This document shows positions 23,901 to 37,244 of a stretch of DNA of 64,000 nucleotides, one piece after another. The first letter of the stretch is position 1, and every line of letters begins with the position of its first letter. Origin of the DNA: Antedon mediterranea (lineage: Eukaryota > Echinodermata > Crinoidea > Comatulida > Antedonidae); the NCBI RefSeq assembly GCF_964355755.1, contig NC_092670.1:24055201-24119200 (forward strand), read 5' to 3'. Both the position numbers and the translations under genes were made by a program. The notes under the pieces were generated by a model. That model saw only the letters and a list, made by a program, of their open reading frames with translations, made no database searches and was not told the DNA's origin.

Positions 23901-26900
23901 GGAGTCGATGATAGTGACATGTAAAATACTAAGGGTATTACTGAAGTATCTTCTCCAGCTATATCAATATTAAATTTAATTTCCTTTATTTTTAAACTTT
24001 TTTTAATTGATCCATCAATTTGGTGTTGTTTTATAACTAGGGCAGCTTGAACATCTGTACGTATTTTGTTCAATGCCCGTTGAGCATTATCAAGATGTTT
24101 CTGTAAAGCCAAAACTCTGTTTGATACTTCTTTTTGCTGGTTTAATGCATCGTCGAGTTCGATTAATGCTACATTTAATTCTGCTTCCGCAATTGACGCA
24201 CGTAAGACAGCCTTGTCAACGTTTTCAATTGGCACTGCGATGTCAGGAGCTATTTTCTTTATTTGATCAAATATTCGATTTCGTTTTTTTCGGCATTCTT
24301 CATTTTGTCGTACGCAATTAGCATCAGGAAGTTGTACATTGCATGGAATTGCTTCTGTTTCTATCTTCTCTATTTGACCAATAACCTCGTAATTGACACA
24401 GGTACTGCATGACTCAAACGTAACAGTTATAGAAACTGCCTTTTTACAATCTTCACAACATTCGCCCTTTGAAACTGATTCTCTGCTGCTCTTTTCCACA
24501 GAAGTTACTAAATCTTTTGCTCCCAGTAGATAGTTACCAGTATAAATGTGGAAAGCGGCAGTGACGATTTTAATTGGATTCAAGCTGAAAGACTTGACTG
24601 GTGTTGGGATATAACAAATCCAGCAACAGCTTGTTGTCTCATTAACAACTTTTGATACATCTCTATCACTGCAACATTCGTATGGTACAAATGCATAAAC
24701 ATCTTCTATTTTAGTGACAATTTTACTTCCTGGGAAACATACTCCATTGCATGTATCTACTTTACATACGCTGTTTAATTGTTCTTCTAACTTCTTTGTA
24801 TCGTCACGTTTGTTTTCAAGCAGTGTGCGTGCTTTTTCAACTTCAAGATTTCCCACCTTCACTTCTTTCTCTGCAGAATCATGTTTATCTTTAGCTTTAT
24901 CAACAGTGGCGTTCTGTACAGTTTCTTCATTCAAAGCACTTTGTAATTTTGATTTTGCTAATTCGACCTTCTTAGAAGCCTGACTTAGTCTTCGTTCACT
25001 ATCATCAACTGATTTTTTAGAAAAGGAGATAATCTTTTCCTTGACGATTCGTCCTAGTGTTGATGGACCATCAGCTGAAATTTCACCATTTACAAATAGT
25101 ATCATCGATTCAAACGAACTCAATCTAGAAGTAGCATTGCCAATCATGTCAAATGAGCCCCAAAGTTTACCAGAAAAAGTAAAACGAGTCTCCATCGCAG
25201 TCAGGTACATCACTGTCTCTTGTTCGATTCCAAGGAGTTTTATGTACACTGGTATGTTACCATGCCAATGATCATTGTTGGATTCAAATGTTAAATTCAA
25301 ATTTGAACCAGCCGGGATACTGATGAATTGATTGATGTTTTCAATATTGGAGTACTCTCCGGTTAAACAGATCGTAGGCGTGGCTTGGTTAATCGATTGA
25401 AGCGCTAAGCAATTTGTAATTGAATTCACAATGTCTACTTTTATCGACGGAAAACACATCTGCGACGACAAACATACTTCAGAGGTCAATCGGAAGCCAG
25501 ATCCCGACATACTTTCATCTGCAAAAACATCCTGAACTTCAAGAAGAATTTTATTGCTGAGATTTTCTAATCTGGAGGTGACATTAAATGCAAACGTTCT
25601 CAAATCAGTTAGATTTGGATCAATGATCAGTTCATCATTAACGCTCCAAAGAGTAACTAGAGTCCGTTTACACTGCATACGTAATTCAGCCAGAGAGTTT
25701 GCGATCAGTTTCAGATCTTGACGAGTTAATTCTGTGAAATAATTTTGTAGGGTAATGCCCAGAGCAGTGGAAGCAGACTGTAAATTCAAATACAAGGCAT
25801 CATATCCAATAGTACGAAGGTGTATGGGTAGCCTATTTAATTGAGGTAGTAATACCGTTTGTAGATCACGGATAATCGCAGTAATCGTGTTAAGATCTGA
25901 TGGAATGTCAAGCTTTGGTGACAAGTCGTAATCCACAAACACCTCTACTACTGATTCGTCGCTTGTTTTAAGCAATCGAAAAAATGGTGTGTTGTCAAAA
26001 ACTCCAAATGACGTTGATGATTCCATCTTTATGCCTCGTTCAGACGATAGTAATCCATCAACTATAAACAATCAGATAGCAAAGTAGCTTTAAGATGATA
26101 ATGACGTTGTGAATTGTATTTATGAGTACATAATGGCACATTTAGACCACAAAAGTAGATTGTCGTCAAAAGATTAACAACCTAAGACGGTAAAAGATGT
26201 TTAAGAGTATGCCTACTATATATCAGTTAAATGAGAAGTTGTTTCTACAGGAAATTCACAAGAGAAATTGTCAGTATAAAAACTTACCACCCATGCTACA
26301 ATTTAATATCGGTCTATTCCCCTGATTGGAGATGAAATTCAGTTCTACGTCTTCACCAAACATTTTCCAGTATAGGCTAATTTTGGAGTTTCCAATTTGC
26401 TTCAACTCCCAACGTTGTACAAATAGATGGCTAAATAACTGGTAAATGAATACAATATTAATAAGCAAAGTTTTCAAATAAATTAATTTAAAAAACAATA
26501 TATTAACAATTTCCATTTTTCTTTGGAAATATAGGCCATTTCAAAATGATTTGTTTTTAAATTTAATTTAAATTTACATTTTATTTAGTAATCTAAAATC
26601 CATTCCGATTTCATTTGTTGGTAATAATTATACACCACAAGGGAGAGCTAAAAAGATCTATCTAATATTATGTCTAGGCTTGATTAAGTCTTAGAAATGA
26701 AACGTCATACGTACATGTGTTACATCCTCGAGAGAAATATGCGCATCTCCACTGCCTTCAACTCTTGCAGGAACATGTTTGTTGATGTAGTACGAGTATT
26801 GTAAATTGGCTAATATGCTAATTTTCTCCTTAGCATTTAAATTTAACATCAGGAAATTGACATCAACTTCAAGATCACCATTAAGATTTACATTTCTGAT

Positions 26901-29900
26901 GTAACTTAAAACATTTCTTGATCCTTCTGGAAATACCATCATTACAGTTCTAGATGCCAATTCACAAACACCTACAATAAAGCAGTACTTTCCTTTGAAC
27001 GGTGGTACAGGTAAAGACACAAGTCTGCCACCAATGATCATGTCTACCTTGGAAAGCAAGAAGACTGAGTAGTGACCGTCCTTGTCAACAGGTGCATATG
27101 AACACCATTCTAATGACTTCACCTCACTCCCACGAAGACTCAAAGTTGAAGTAGATGTTTTAGCATTCATTGGATTTATATCAACAGATATAAACGTTAT
27201 CCAATCTGGAAAAACATGTTCAAGTTCACGTGTGTAATTGCGATACAATGAATTAAACTGAACGAAGTGTTGAACATTATCAAATGGTACATCTTTTTGT
27301 AGACATTTGTTATTTGGTGCTACTGTCATCGTCGAACTGCTGGTGATTTCTTGTCCAACAAGACTGAGAGGCAGCTCAAACGTGTCTGTTTTAAGTGAGA
27401 CAATGCCATTAGTGTCCGCAGCAATGTTGTTCGTCTTCCATTCGTCTGTAGATCTATAATTTAGGCCAGCGCATGTAGACTGATCCGATAGTGCAAAACA
27501 ACCTGTCGGCAGATTATATCCCAGTGGGAAGCTCTTGTTTACATTGGTCTGCAACACGAAGATGTCCTCGCCGTCTGGTATATGAAATTTAGGCGCTTCT
27601 TTTCCTCTCAAGACATATGATATTTTTACAAAACCATGTTTAACTCCACGAACAGAAACTGTCAAAGCATTTAATTTTGAAGTAAATGAGAGTTTCCCTG
27701 GGTCAATAATCACGCCGTCGGGATCTGTGCGAATAGTTAAATCGAGGGAATGCTTTGGCTTAGCAATAAACGTCACATTGTAAACACCTCCTACGAAAAC
27801 GTCCGGCCAATCAGGCGTTGTCACAAGACCTTGAGCACATTGCGCTCCAGTGTAACCAGTTCCAGAGCAGTCACATATGTATCTTATTTCATTTTGTGCT
27901 ACCCGACAAGCACCGTTTACACAGGGAGATGGTAAGCACACTTGGGTTTCTAAAACATAAATTAAAGAATATGTATTTAGTTTATGTGAATTGTCAAACT
28001 GTTCTTTTTACAGTAGTGTGGTTCTAAAGAAACGTTTTCCTAGATGAAAGCAGTGATTACAATTTTATTTACCACCATTCCTTAATATCATTGATTAATA
28101 CACAAAAACTCTATCAATAACCCAATCTATAAACTATTTTAGTACAGTAAGTGCCTTACCGATACATTTAGGAAAAGTGCTATTCCATTTTCCAGACAAT
28201 AGACATTGTGCGACAATGTTTTCTTCTAAGAAGTAGCCGACATCACAGCCAAACCGACAGCGACTACCAGCTTGATTTTCACATGGAAACTGAATATATC
28301 CATTAGAGGGTGATGATACCTCAGGACATAAAATCTCTGTAAGCATTTATAAATACATTCATATGATATGTTGTACTATGGTACAATTATACATATCACT
28401 TCGAACGGTTACTGTATATTTTGAATCTCCACTGATTAATGAAAAACTAATGCTCGTTATGTTTTTACTCAAAACCAACAGGGTGACACTGACGTGTCGC
28501 ATAATTAAGCCAACGAGTTTGATTACGACAAGAAGATCATTTTCCTCACAGAAGGCCTACAGTGATTTTATTAATTAATAATTAAAATACAAACCTTTAC
28601 ATTGAGTTACTTGACCAGACCACATACCATCCGATAAGCATTCTCTACTGGCAGAACCCAATAAGATATGACCTCTTTCACACTCAAAGGCACACGTTTC
28701 ATCAGTTGTAAATCCACTGCATGTGCGTTTTCCACCAAACGGTTCACCGATTTCAACACAAGGATTTGCTGTTTTGACAAATTAAAAATAATGTTAACAT
28801 AGTTTACCATCAATCGTTAAATTTTAAAGGGTCATTCCAACGATTCATTCTCATAGCACTGTCAAAAAGAAAAATAAGAAGACGGTGAGTTTTTAGAAGC
28901 GACTTAAAACTGTCCAAAGATGTAGATTTTCTAATATGTAAAGGCAGATTGTTACAGAGCCTAGGCCCAACAGTACTGAATGTCCGATCTCCCCAGTTAT
29001 GTTTTCTACTTGGAATGTGCAACAGTGTGTATTTGCTCGATCTCAGTTCTCATCACTTCAAAGGATAATAATACTGACATTCTGGTGAGGTGATGGCAGA
29101 CCTTCCTGTGGATAAGTATAGTAACATTTGATTTTCCGTACCTGTGCATCCCTTTTTGTCAGGATCAAGTGTCCATCCATTTTTACAATCACAGCTGAAG
29201 CTACCGATTGAGTTGGAACAATTTTGGCCACATCCGGCGGTACCAGTAGCACATTCATCGATATCTGATAGAAGATAATATAACTTAAATTAGTAATTTC
29301 CACCTTAAGTACCGGATTTTTTCCAAACGAAAATTCTTCTTTATCGGTTCGTTTTGGGTGCATTCCGTGTCATTTGTAGTCTGTAAAATAATTTCGCATG
29401 TGATTCTAGAAATACTTGTACGGAACAAGATCGTATACTTGTGGTAGTAAGAGTTTTAGTTTTAGTATTCCCTACCTTTACAGTTGTATAAATCATGAGC
29501 TTCATATCCCGTTTTGCATCGACACTCAAAACTACCAGCAGAGTTTGTACAGTTGTGACAGTTAGCAAAAGAACACTCATCAATATCTAAAATAACAATA
29601 CATGATAAGGAATGACACTCAATGGTGGACTGTATGTATACAACGCACCACGTTATTACTTTCACTTCTTTTTTTCAAACTAGTTTGACGAAAAAACTGT
29701 CATTTGCCTAAATATGGAATTGATATGCCCATATATGGGCACGTCACATTTGTTCACATAAGTTTGATAGTGTAGACAGAACTTAAGGGTACTGTTTTGA
29801 TGAAATTCTAGCCACAGGAGTCAAAAGAAACTAATGTGTAGAACGTTGTATTATTACCTGTGCATATATTCGTTCCAATGAACCCATCCCGACAAGAGCA

Positions 29901-32900
29901 TCTAAAAGTTCCAGGCTGGTTTTCACAAGAATGATCACAACCGCCGTTGTTTACTAAACATTCATCGACATCTGTTGATAATACGTTATAACAATGGAAT
30001 CGGTTAGCGGAATGCACTGACACCTGGGGTAGGGACTTTGACAAAGTTAGTAGTATAAAATATGTTGATCCATTTGAACACAACTATACTTTAGGAAAAA
30101 CGAGTCCTTTTTAGGTTTTCATTCTATTAATTCATAATTATTGCTTTTTTTTACAACAAATTGTAAACTTGTAATAAACCTGTTTACCTGTTTCACATCT
30201 ATCGCCTTTATAGGTATCGGGACAATCGCAGACGTTCGACCCCGAGCAAAGGCCGTTGTTCTGGCATTCAGGCTCACAAATGGCTATAAAAAAGGGAAAT
30301 TGTGAAAACCATCAAGAAAATTAAAAATATACTTGTTGTACATTAATGGTATCAGGGCCAGTCGTCAGATCACTACAAGTATTACGGTTTGATTGATTGA
30401 TTGATTGAATTTATTTGGTTCATACATAAATACATTATAAAAAAGACGATAAACAGTACATCAAATTCAAGACAACACCAGAAAAGTACAACAAAACAGA
30501 AGGTGTCAAACAATGGAAACAGAACAAAATGAACCAAGGATAATTAGATAAAGTTTCACATTTTCAGTGTAACTTATTTCCATCTAAGTCCTTATGTACA
30601 TTTAACTGAGACAAATTGACATCTTAATAAAAAGTTATTTAAACGAAATTTCATAAGAGAGAAACAAAAAGAAACATTAAGTAACATTCGTTACGTTTAT
30701 GTGCTAGAAGACCGTATGTTGTCAATAATTACCGTCTGATCACGTATCAACACCACCTTGTATACTATATAACTGTATCCACAATCTCAGATTAAAGTAA
30801 TATATTTTTTGAATAATAAATACAAAGTACATACAAAATGATTTGAAGTTGTAAATGTGGTTAAGCTGTAGGCCTAAGCAAAAGGTTTAGACCCAAAACC
30901 CCTATAAATGAATAAATTTGAAATAAATAAATTTGAAATAAATAAATAATATAAATAAATAAACCTAAACGAGTTTACGCTAAACCCTTCGTATTGGAGT
31001 GTCTAGATCTTAGAGTAAACAAAAGTTGAACTTACGTAGACATTCGGTAAGTTGGGAAAGTTGATATCCAGAAAAGCATTCACATTCAAATCCGCCATGA
31101 AAGTTGTTACACATGTGTGCACATCCGCCATTGTTGGTCCAACATTCATTTACTAATAAAAGATCAATTTAATATAAAAGTTTGGTTCCAACCTGGACGC
31201 AACGCAAGGGCGCAACTTGTGATGTATGTATGGATCGCCCGAACTGTCGCGATTGTGATTGGTCAACTCACTTGCGCTGCGTCCAAGTGTTAATTAACCA
31301 AGCTTAAATGAATTTAAGCTTGGTTAAGATGATCTTGCTAGTTATTTATATATGCTGTCATTTTCTTTCTCCGCAAACCTTTGATCCGAGTTTATAATTC
31401 AAGAAAGAAAATGGCGAATAATGCGGAGCTACCCACTACCACTAAAGCTTGGTTCCCACTTCCTTGCATGCAACTTAATAGGCGCAACGCAAGTGAGTTG
31501 ACCAATCACAAGCGACAGTGTAAATGACCCATTGCGTCGTGTGATTGGTCAGCGCACTTGGTCTACGTCGTTGCGTTGCGTACTAGTGTGAACCGAGCTT
31601 AAGAAATGATGTTGCTTCGCATTATGTTTTGCCGCATAAATATGGAGAAGTAGCCTACTTACGATCGTCACACGACTCTCCGACGTAGTCTCCATCACAT
31701 ATGCAGTGGTCAGGAGATGTACACGTTCCGTGAATACATGGTGGGCTACAGCTAGCTGTAACGAGATGTAATTAATGTTATAATACTGTATAATAAATGT
31801 TTGCTCAAACCAGGTGACGTGATAATGATAACAATATTAGCTGTTTAATCTATACCTTCACAGTTTCCGTCCGATGTCTCTACGTATCCTGTAAAACATT
31901 GACAATAGTAACTTCCTCTAGTGTCCACACACTTATCGGAACAACCACCATTGTTGACTAAACATTCGTTTATGTCTGAAAAAGTATGGTTGTTTTAATC
32001 GTTAATGAGGAGTGCGTGATATAAACAAATTTAGGCCTACATTCAACGTAAAACTAACGATATTGTTCATTTCTCGGCGCCACGATAAAGTAGTAAAGCT
32101 ACCGACTTCGTGTTGTAATCAAGTGATATATTTTACGTAAAAACTTACTGTCACACTTTCGTCCTTGAAAACCAGCGGAGCAAGAACATTTGTTTGGAGA
32201 AACGCATCTTCCGCCAGCGCCGCAACTCGGTGAACATGTTGCTAAAAAGAATAACAGTTGACCATTGTAAATATTATGTATAATTGATTTTATCAGTAGT
32301 AAGATTAAGAACAAAAAGCAGTCGCATCTATCGGGTCGGGGTGCATTGCGGCCGGGCCGGGTGCATTGCGGCCGGGCCGGGAATGATACTGATGAGACAA
32401 CCTAATAATTTTCTTTCAATCCCTTCTCTTGTGAAAAAGCAAGCATGCTACTAACATCATTCTCTCAGATTTCACTTGTACTCGCGAGACAGTCATGGTT
32501 TATTTAAAACATTTTTGCTTACACGTCAAATTTGCCTCACCTACCATTACTAATGGGAAGTTAATACGGTGTCGTTATATCAAATTATTTAGAAAAAAAC
32601 CCTAAACTTACGGATCGTACAACCTCTAGATTGATCCTCAGCCCAACCAGTACAACAGAAGTAATTCGTTGAATATACTGTATACTGCTGTGAACGATAT
32701 GCTACGCTGTAGCGACGACTTTAAAGACAATAAGATTTGGTAATAATAAACACACGTTTATAAAATTGAAGGGACTCTAAAGACAACTACCATCCGGACA
32801 ACTATAAGGAGTGGTTGTCCAGGAGTGGGGTACGGGAATAAGATCATTGAGGGAATTTGATCTGCGATGATCACCAGCGAACTATGAATAATTATATCAT

Positions 32901-33771
32901 GTATTCATTGTGCATTTCCACACTAGAGTCTTCGCCTCAGTTTTGGTATTCTGTTCCAGGCGCGTTGACCAATGACGTTGAAAATGGGATTACTCCCAGT
33001 AACTTTAAATTTTAATGTTATAAGTGTGCTACAAAAATGCCTACGTCATTATCATGATGCATGGTTGCACCACTCGATGGCTTTGGCTAAAAAGAATACA
33101 CAATTGATGTTCTGGATGTATGGACAACAGGCTAGTAATCGGGGAGGTCACCAACACAGGGAAAAAAATAATGCGAATATTGTAGCATAAATTGCATTTG
33201 TGAAATAAATATTTGTCAAGGAAGGATACCCTGCACGAAAAACCATTTACTAAACTTTATATGGTTTAACCAGGGAGTTGTAACAACTGGTCTAAGCTTG
33301 TTTTAGTCTTTCCTATATTATTTTTACATTAGTAATGCGTTATGTTACCTGTATGTTCTACAGCGATCCCAACCAAAAGCTCCACACTTCGTGCTGCTCT
33401 GAGTTTGATAAGAGACGGAATAGGAAACTCGGCGTGTATGCAGAACGGACACTTTTTTACTACAGACATTGTCACTAAAAGACAGTTGTTTTACGCTGAT
33501 TATTAAGACTGTATTTTATTTGTTTCTTAATTAATTATAAATACAACCCAATAGGATAATTGGAATATTAGTTTAGAAACAAAACACAAATTAAATATTT
33601 ACAAAATACTGAATGAAGTTAAATTGTATACAAGGTTCTGTTCTTATAATTATAATATAAACTAAATAAGTAAGTAATTGCCTCAACAAAGAAAATAACT
33701 TACCGCCCTGCTGTGGGTGCGGACAAAACAAAACAAGGAAGACACGAAACAATTACCAATGCTAATAACAT
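20999..33771 (-). CDS. EMI/EGF/sushi/Ig-domain type I membrane protein, 2396 aa
   Basis: Nineteen exons, all in phase: 33704-33771, 33349-33474, 32612-32718, 32149-32241, 31856-31975, 31663-31755, 31036-31152, 30188-30283, 29858-29971, 29476-29586, 29142-29264, 28595-28768, 28160-28336, 26715-27949, 26288-26405, 22039-26061, 21566-21730, 21314-21351, 20999-21091. Domain order: signal peptide (1-19), EMI (about 24-98, ending CCTGW), eight EGF modules (101-389, several with the DVDEC or DIDEC calcium-binding start), two sushi modules (390-506), EGF (507-545), then an unrecognised region. Exon 16 alone encodes residues 958-2298: coiled coils near 1296-1386 and 1570-1640 flank a Cys-rich stretch, and a furin-type RRKR|G site is at 1714-1718. 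Two Ig domains (1975-2060, 2062-2154), a possible SEA-like segment, a GCC2/GCC3-like module (2290-2340) and one TM helix (2370-2392) with a 4-residue tail complete it. Likely a cell-surface or matrix protein; no named orthologue recognised. The exon 14/15 acceptor is the weakest junction. Confidence 0.88.
28810..29050 (-). pseudogene. LINE C-terminal relic in intron 11
   Basis: The minus-strand frame contains [19 protein letters not shown] followed by [14 protein letters not shown]. This is the highly recognisable C-terminal signature of CR1/L2-type LINE polyproteins. It is only about 70 codons long and lies between exons 11 and 12 of the receptor gene. It is an insertion remnant, not an exon. 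Confidence 0.85.
29665..29790. mobile_element. MITE, CTACACTATCAAACT family, third copy
   Basis: The right end GTTTGATAGTGTAGACAGAA and internal ATATGGGCACGTCACAT match the 19570-19712 copy. It lies in the intron between exons 9 and 10 of the receptor gene. Confidence 0.75.
30385..30960 (-). mobile_element. Retroelement 3' region with (AATC)n tail, minus orientation
   Basis: On the minus strand the sequence ends AAATAAATTCAATCAATCAA. That simple (AATC)n tail is typical of LINE 3' ends. The body is AT-rich and noncoding, and AAATAAATAAAT microsatellite runs occur at about 30900-30965. It lies in intron 7 of the receptor gene. Confidence 0.55.
31180..31610. mobile_element. Two related MITEs, AAGCTTGGTTCNNACT ends
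   Basis: The copy at about 31443-31602 begins AAAGCTTGGTTCCCACT and ends AGTGTGAACCGAGCTTA. A second, more decayed copy at about 31183-31325 begins TTTGGTTCCAACCTGGACGC and ends TTAACCAAGCTTAA. Both share the interior CGCAAGTGAGTTGACCAATC in opposite orientations. They lie between exons 6 and 7 of the receptor gene. Confidence 0.75.
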
Positions 33772-36700
33772 GATTAGGCCTGAAGAGAGACTGGCTTAAG
33801 TGTACCCAAGATAAAATTAAATACACTACTAAGCTTGCTTTTCATTGGTCATGGACTTGTACACGTTTCCAAAAAAGGACATGTTGACAAAGACATGATG
33901 GTAGTTTTACGCGCCTGCGCTCTAACCAACTAATGGCTATTAATTTTTTAGTGAAATTCAATCCTCCCTATTCTTTTGTACACAAATGTAAATACAGAGT
34001 TTTTTTTTTTTAATAATGAAAAATAAACGGTGTAGCGAAAATTTATGTGTGTAGATGACTAAACTAGAAATATAAGTTTAAATACTTTTATTTTCGCGCT
34101 ATATCAAAAGCATATCCACAAATGTTTAATGTTTTTTCGTCGTGATTCTTAATATATTAAAAACAAATTTACATTAAAAAAAAATCAAATATTATGTATC
34201 GAAATGTTATGGGTGTACCTGAGCTTTAATGGACGCGTAGATGGCAATATTAATGTAATGTAGACCAAACATAAATTATGTCTCTCTAAATTGAACCGCG
34301 GTAGTTAACGATGGTTTCTATCAAACTTAAGCAACAAAATTATGCCCTGAAACTGTTAGCAGTTATAGTAAATCGTTTATAATAACATTATCTGATTGAG
34401 ATCGTTATTTATGAATCCTTGAAAGATAGCCCGACACCATGACCTAGATTGTGGGGAATGTATAGTGTTGACAAAAATATAATTCGGGGGAAAATAGGGA
34501 TTTTATTGTTTGGTGCCTAAACGTTGAATTGAGCTTATTTAAAACCACTTCAATGAATGTATTACTTCCACAGTTGGAAAATGAACTTTCGAACGAGGAA
34601 ATAATTGCAATGTTATTATGTCATGATATTGAGTCCATGATTACACCTATACAAACCCTGCTGAGAAACGGGCATTGCTGTTTCAGATGTTTTTTTTTTA
34701 TCTTTTGTGGTTATAACCACCATCTTTATTCATCATTCAATCTTTCATAAATGTATTACAATTGTTGTATATACTCTCACTTCATATAATATATATTACA
34801 TTTCCGTTTTCTCAGTAGTTTTACATTTTTTTTTCTGTTAATACATTTTATTTTCAATAAATCCATCCAACTGTTTTAGATATAGATTCAATTAAGTCTT
34901 ACAATATTAAAACGTTGGCTTGAAACTTTCCACTAACGTTAGATATAATACAATTTGTAGCATCCAATCCAAGTGGTTGATGTTAGCCTCTCTAATGTTC
35001 ACGCACCAACAACATAATATCCAATATTTATTATACGGTGAGGTATCCTGACAGGTGCATGGTTGCGATGGATGAGGAGAATAATGTGGTAATAATAATG
35101 CCTGGTATCCAATATAAAGGATGTACCGCTAATGAAAACCTTAAAGATGTATTGTCCTCCGAAAAAACAATTCGTAACGAATGTTGTTATATATGCCATT
35201 TTAATGTAACATAATAGTTATCCACAAAATTTGATCGGAAAAAAATGTATTTACCCGAAAAAAACTGTCCAAATTATCTGCCAACCAATGGCTTTTTGGT
35301 TGAATTTATTTGTCATTTATTTTGTCATTTTATAAGTGAAAACTTAATTTTTTTAATTTTTTTTTTAATGATTAACTTTATTAAAACTACGAAATAACAT
35401 ATTCAAAGTCTGCGGATTTAATTAATTGTTCATGTTTTTGGGGGACATAATAAATATTTAAGCCAGATAAAGGACAGACATCATCTGTAGAAATTTAGTG
35501 TGTGGATACAATTCTTGTTATTAATAATGTTGATTAACTTAATTAAGGATAATATTATATACCCGTTGTATGCAATCACGATGTGAAACCCTCGATTGCA
35601 ATTTTCTCCCGCAGTAAAAGTCCTCTATTTTGTTTTGTTTTTTTAAACATACATTAGATCGTATTCCAGTACAAAACGATTAACCTTACTAACAACATAA
35701 ACAGTTTAAGTATTACCTATTGATTTTTAGTTCCTGTTTCCTCAACATTCATTCACACGTAGCGGGCACGTAGGCCTATATAAAAAAATGAGGCTGGAGG
35801 ACGACGATCAATTCTGAAACAATAATGTATTGTTTTCGTAGAAATTAAATTACTGGCCTGGCTTGGGTCTACTGCAGCCTGAGCCATTTTTTTGGGTTAT
35901 TTAGTAGTCCATATTTCTCAACCTTTAATAAATACATAATTCATTAATTATATGAAATAAGCCACAGCTTAGTAATAGCATGAATTAATCCTAATATAGT
36001 CTGGGAACCCAGAATGTTTTGAATACAAAAGGTTTCAGGTGAGGGGTATGTAGATGGTCTATAATGGCAATTCGGGTCCGTTCAATTTTAAGGGACTACC
36101 CAATTACCCCTAAAATTGGTTTAATAGCATAGTGAGTACACGGACCGAACCAACTTTAAATAAAGTTCTCTGACCTATCCGAAATCAATATCCATAATTC
36201 TTAAGTGACCATTCCTGTGCTAAATTTACTTAAGAACGCCCTTAATTAATGCTAAACAATTAATTAGCATTTTTGTTTTTGTACGATCAACGAAATTAAC
36301 ATCACCTACCTATGAACATACTGATTAAGGAGTTCTCATTCTTAATCTTAATTAATATTTTAACTAGGCCTACATCGACCAAACCAGTTTTAAAATGTTT
36401 TCCACCTGGGGGCGTGTTTTATCCAAAGTTGTCATTTCTGGCATTATTATGCTTTTTGGCATTATTTGGAGGCCAACGGCATCTGGCACAATGCCGCGGC
36501 ATTATTTAGCCGTTTTTAGCATAATCTATCATACATTTTGTGTTTTTTGAACTACCAAAAAATAATATACCATAGAACAAAACTAATATTTTGTTTAATT
36601 ATGCAATTTCGTACATAGGCCTATCACCACCTTACATAATATCATATCGTATAAAACAGGCTGTCAGGTTTTTTTCAGTACAATAGTTCCTACATTTGTA

Positions 36701-37144
36701 CCCCAATCCTTAAAAGGGCAATTTCCGGTAACTTTTAGCAGCTCTAATTTTTAAAATGTTTTTCCTTGAAATTTCTTTTTCCAAATTTCAAATTAAGTTC
36801 CATTTCCGGGCATCGTAGCAGCCCTATTTTCCCAAATGTTCTTACTTTAGCCCCAGAGACCATGGTGGGCCGAGGTGCTAGAGACTCTTGACGGGTTCAT
36901 ACATAATTCTTATATTAGTTTATTTTTCAGACTGAAAAGTGATTCCAACAGGAGGGGAACCAAGATGGCGGCCATAAATGTGTTCAATAACATTATTTAA
37001 TATAACAAATAATAATCTAATATACATTAAGACCACATCAATTACAACACATATTCTTGTCAAAGCACAGTGAAGTGTTTATAAAATTATTTATATAATT
37101 TATTGTTAATCGCAGTAGAATCAATAATTTCTTGGTAATCTAGC
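33772..37144. other. Intergenic, no gene recognised
   Basis: This lies upstream of the minus-strand receptor gene and downstream of nothing recognisable. An open frame at 34529-34750 has no domain and no splice context. A GGCATTATT-type word repeats several times at 36430-36510. At 36955-36965 AAGATGGCGGC matches the YY1 consensus; its inverse CCGCCATCTTG is at 48339-48349. The receptor promoter should lie just above 33771, but no TATA or initiator could be assigned. Confidence 0.5.
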
Positions 37145-37244
37145 ATTTTATTTCATATACGTTCGCTGTAAACTGAGATCCCGACGCGCACGCGCACCCT
37201 CATATCGGCGCCATCGTTTGGAGACGGCGTGCACCCGAACGATC

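Noticed and set aside
24073-25271. Plus-strand frames of 76-89 codons at 24.1-25.3 kb
   Set aside because: They are antisense shadows of the 4-kb receptor exon, which has far stronger support.
34529-34750. 73-codon frame with LLPQLENELSNEEIIAMLL
   Set aside because: The N-terminal part looks helical, but it ends in random Phe/Cys-rich sequence and no family or splice signal supports it.
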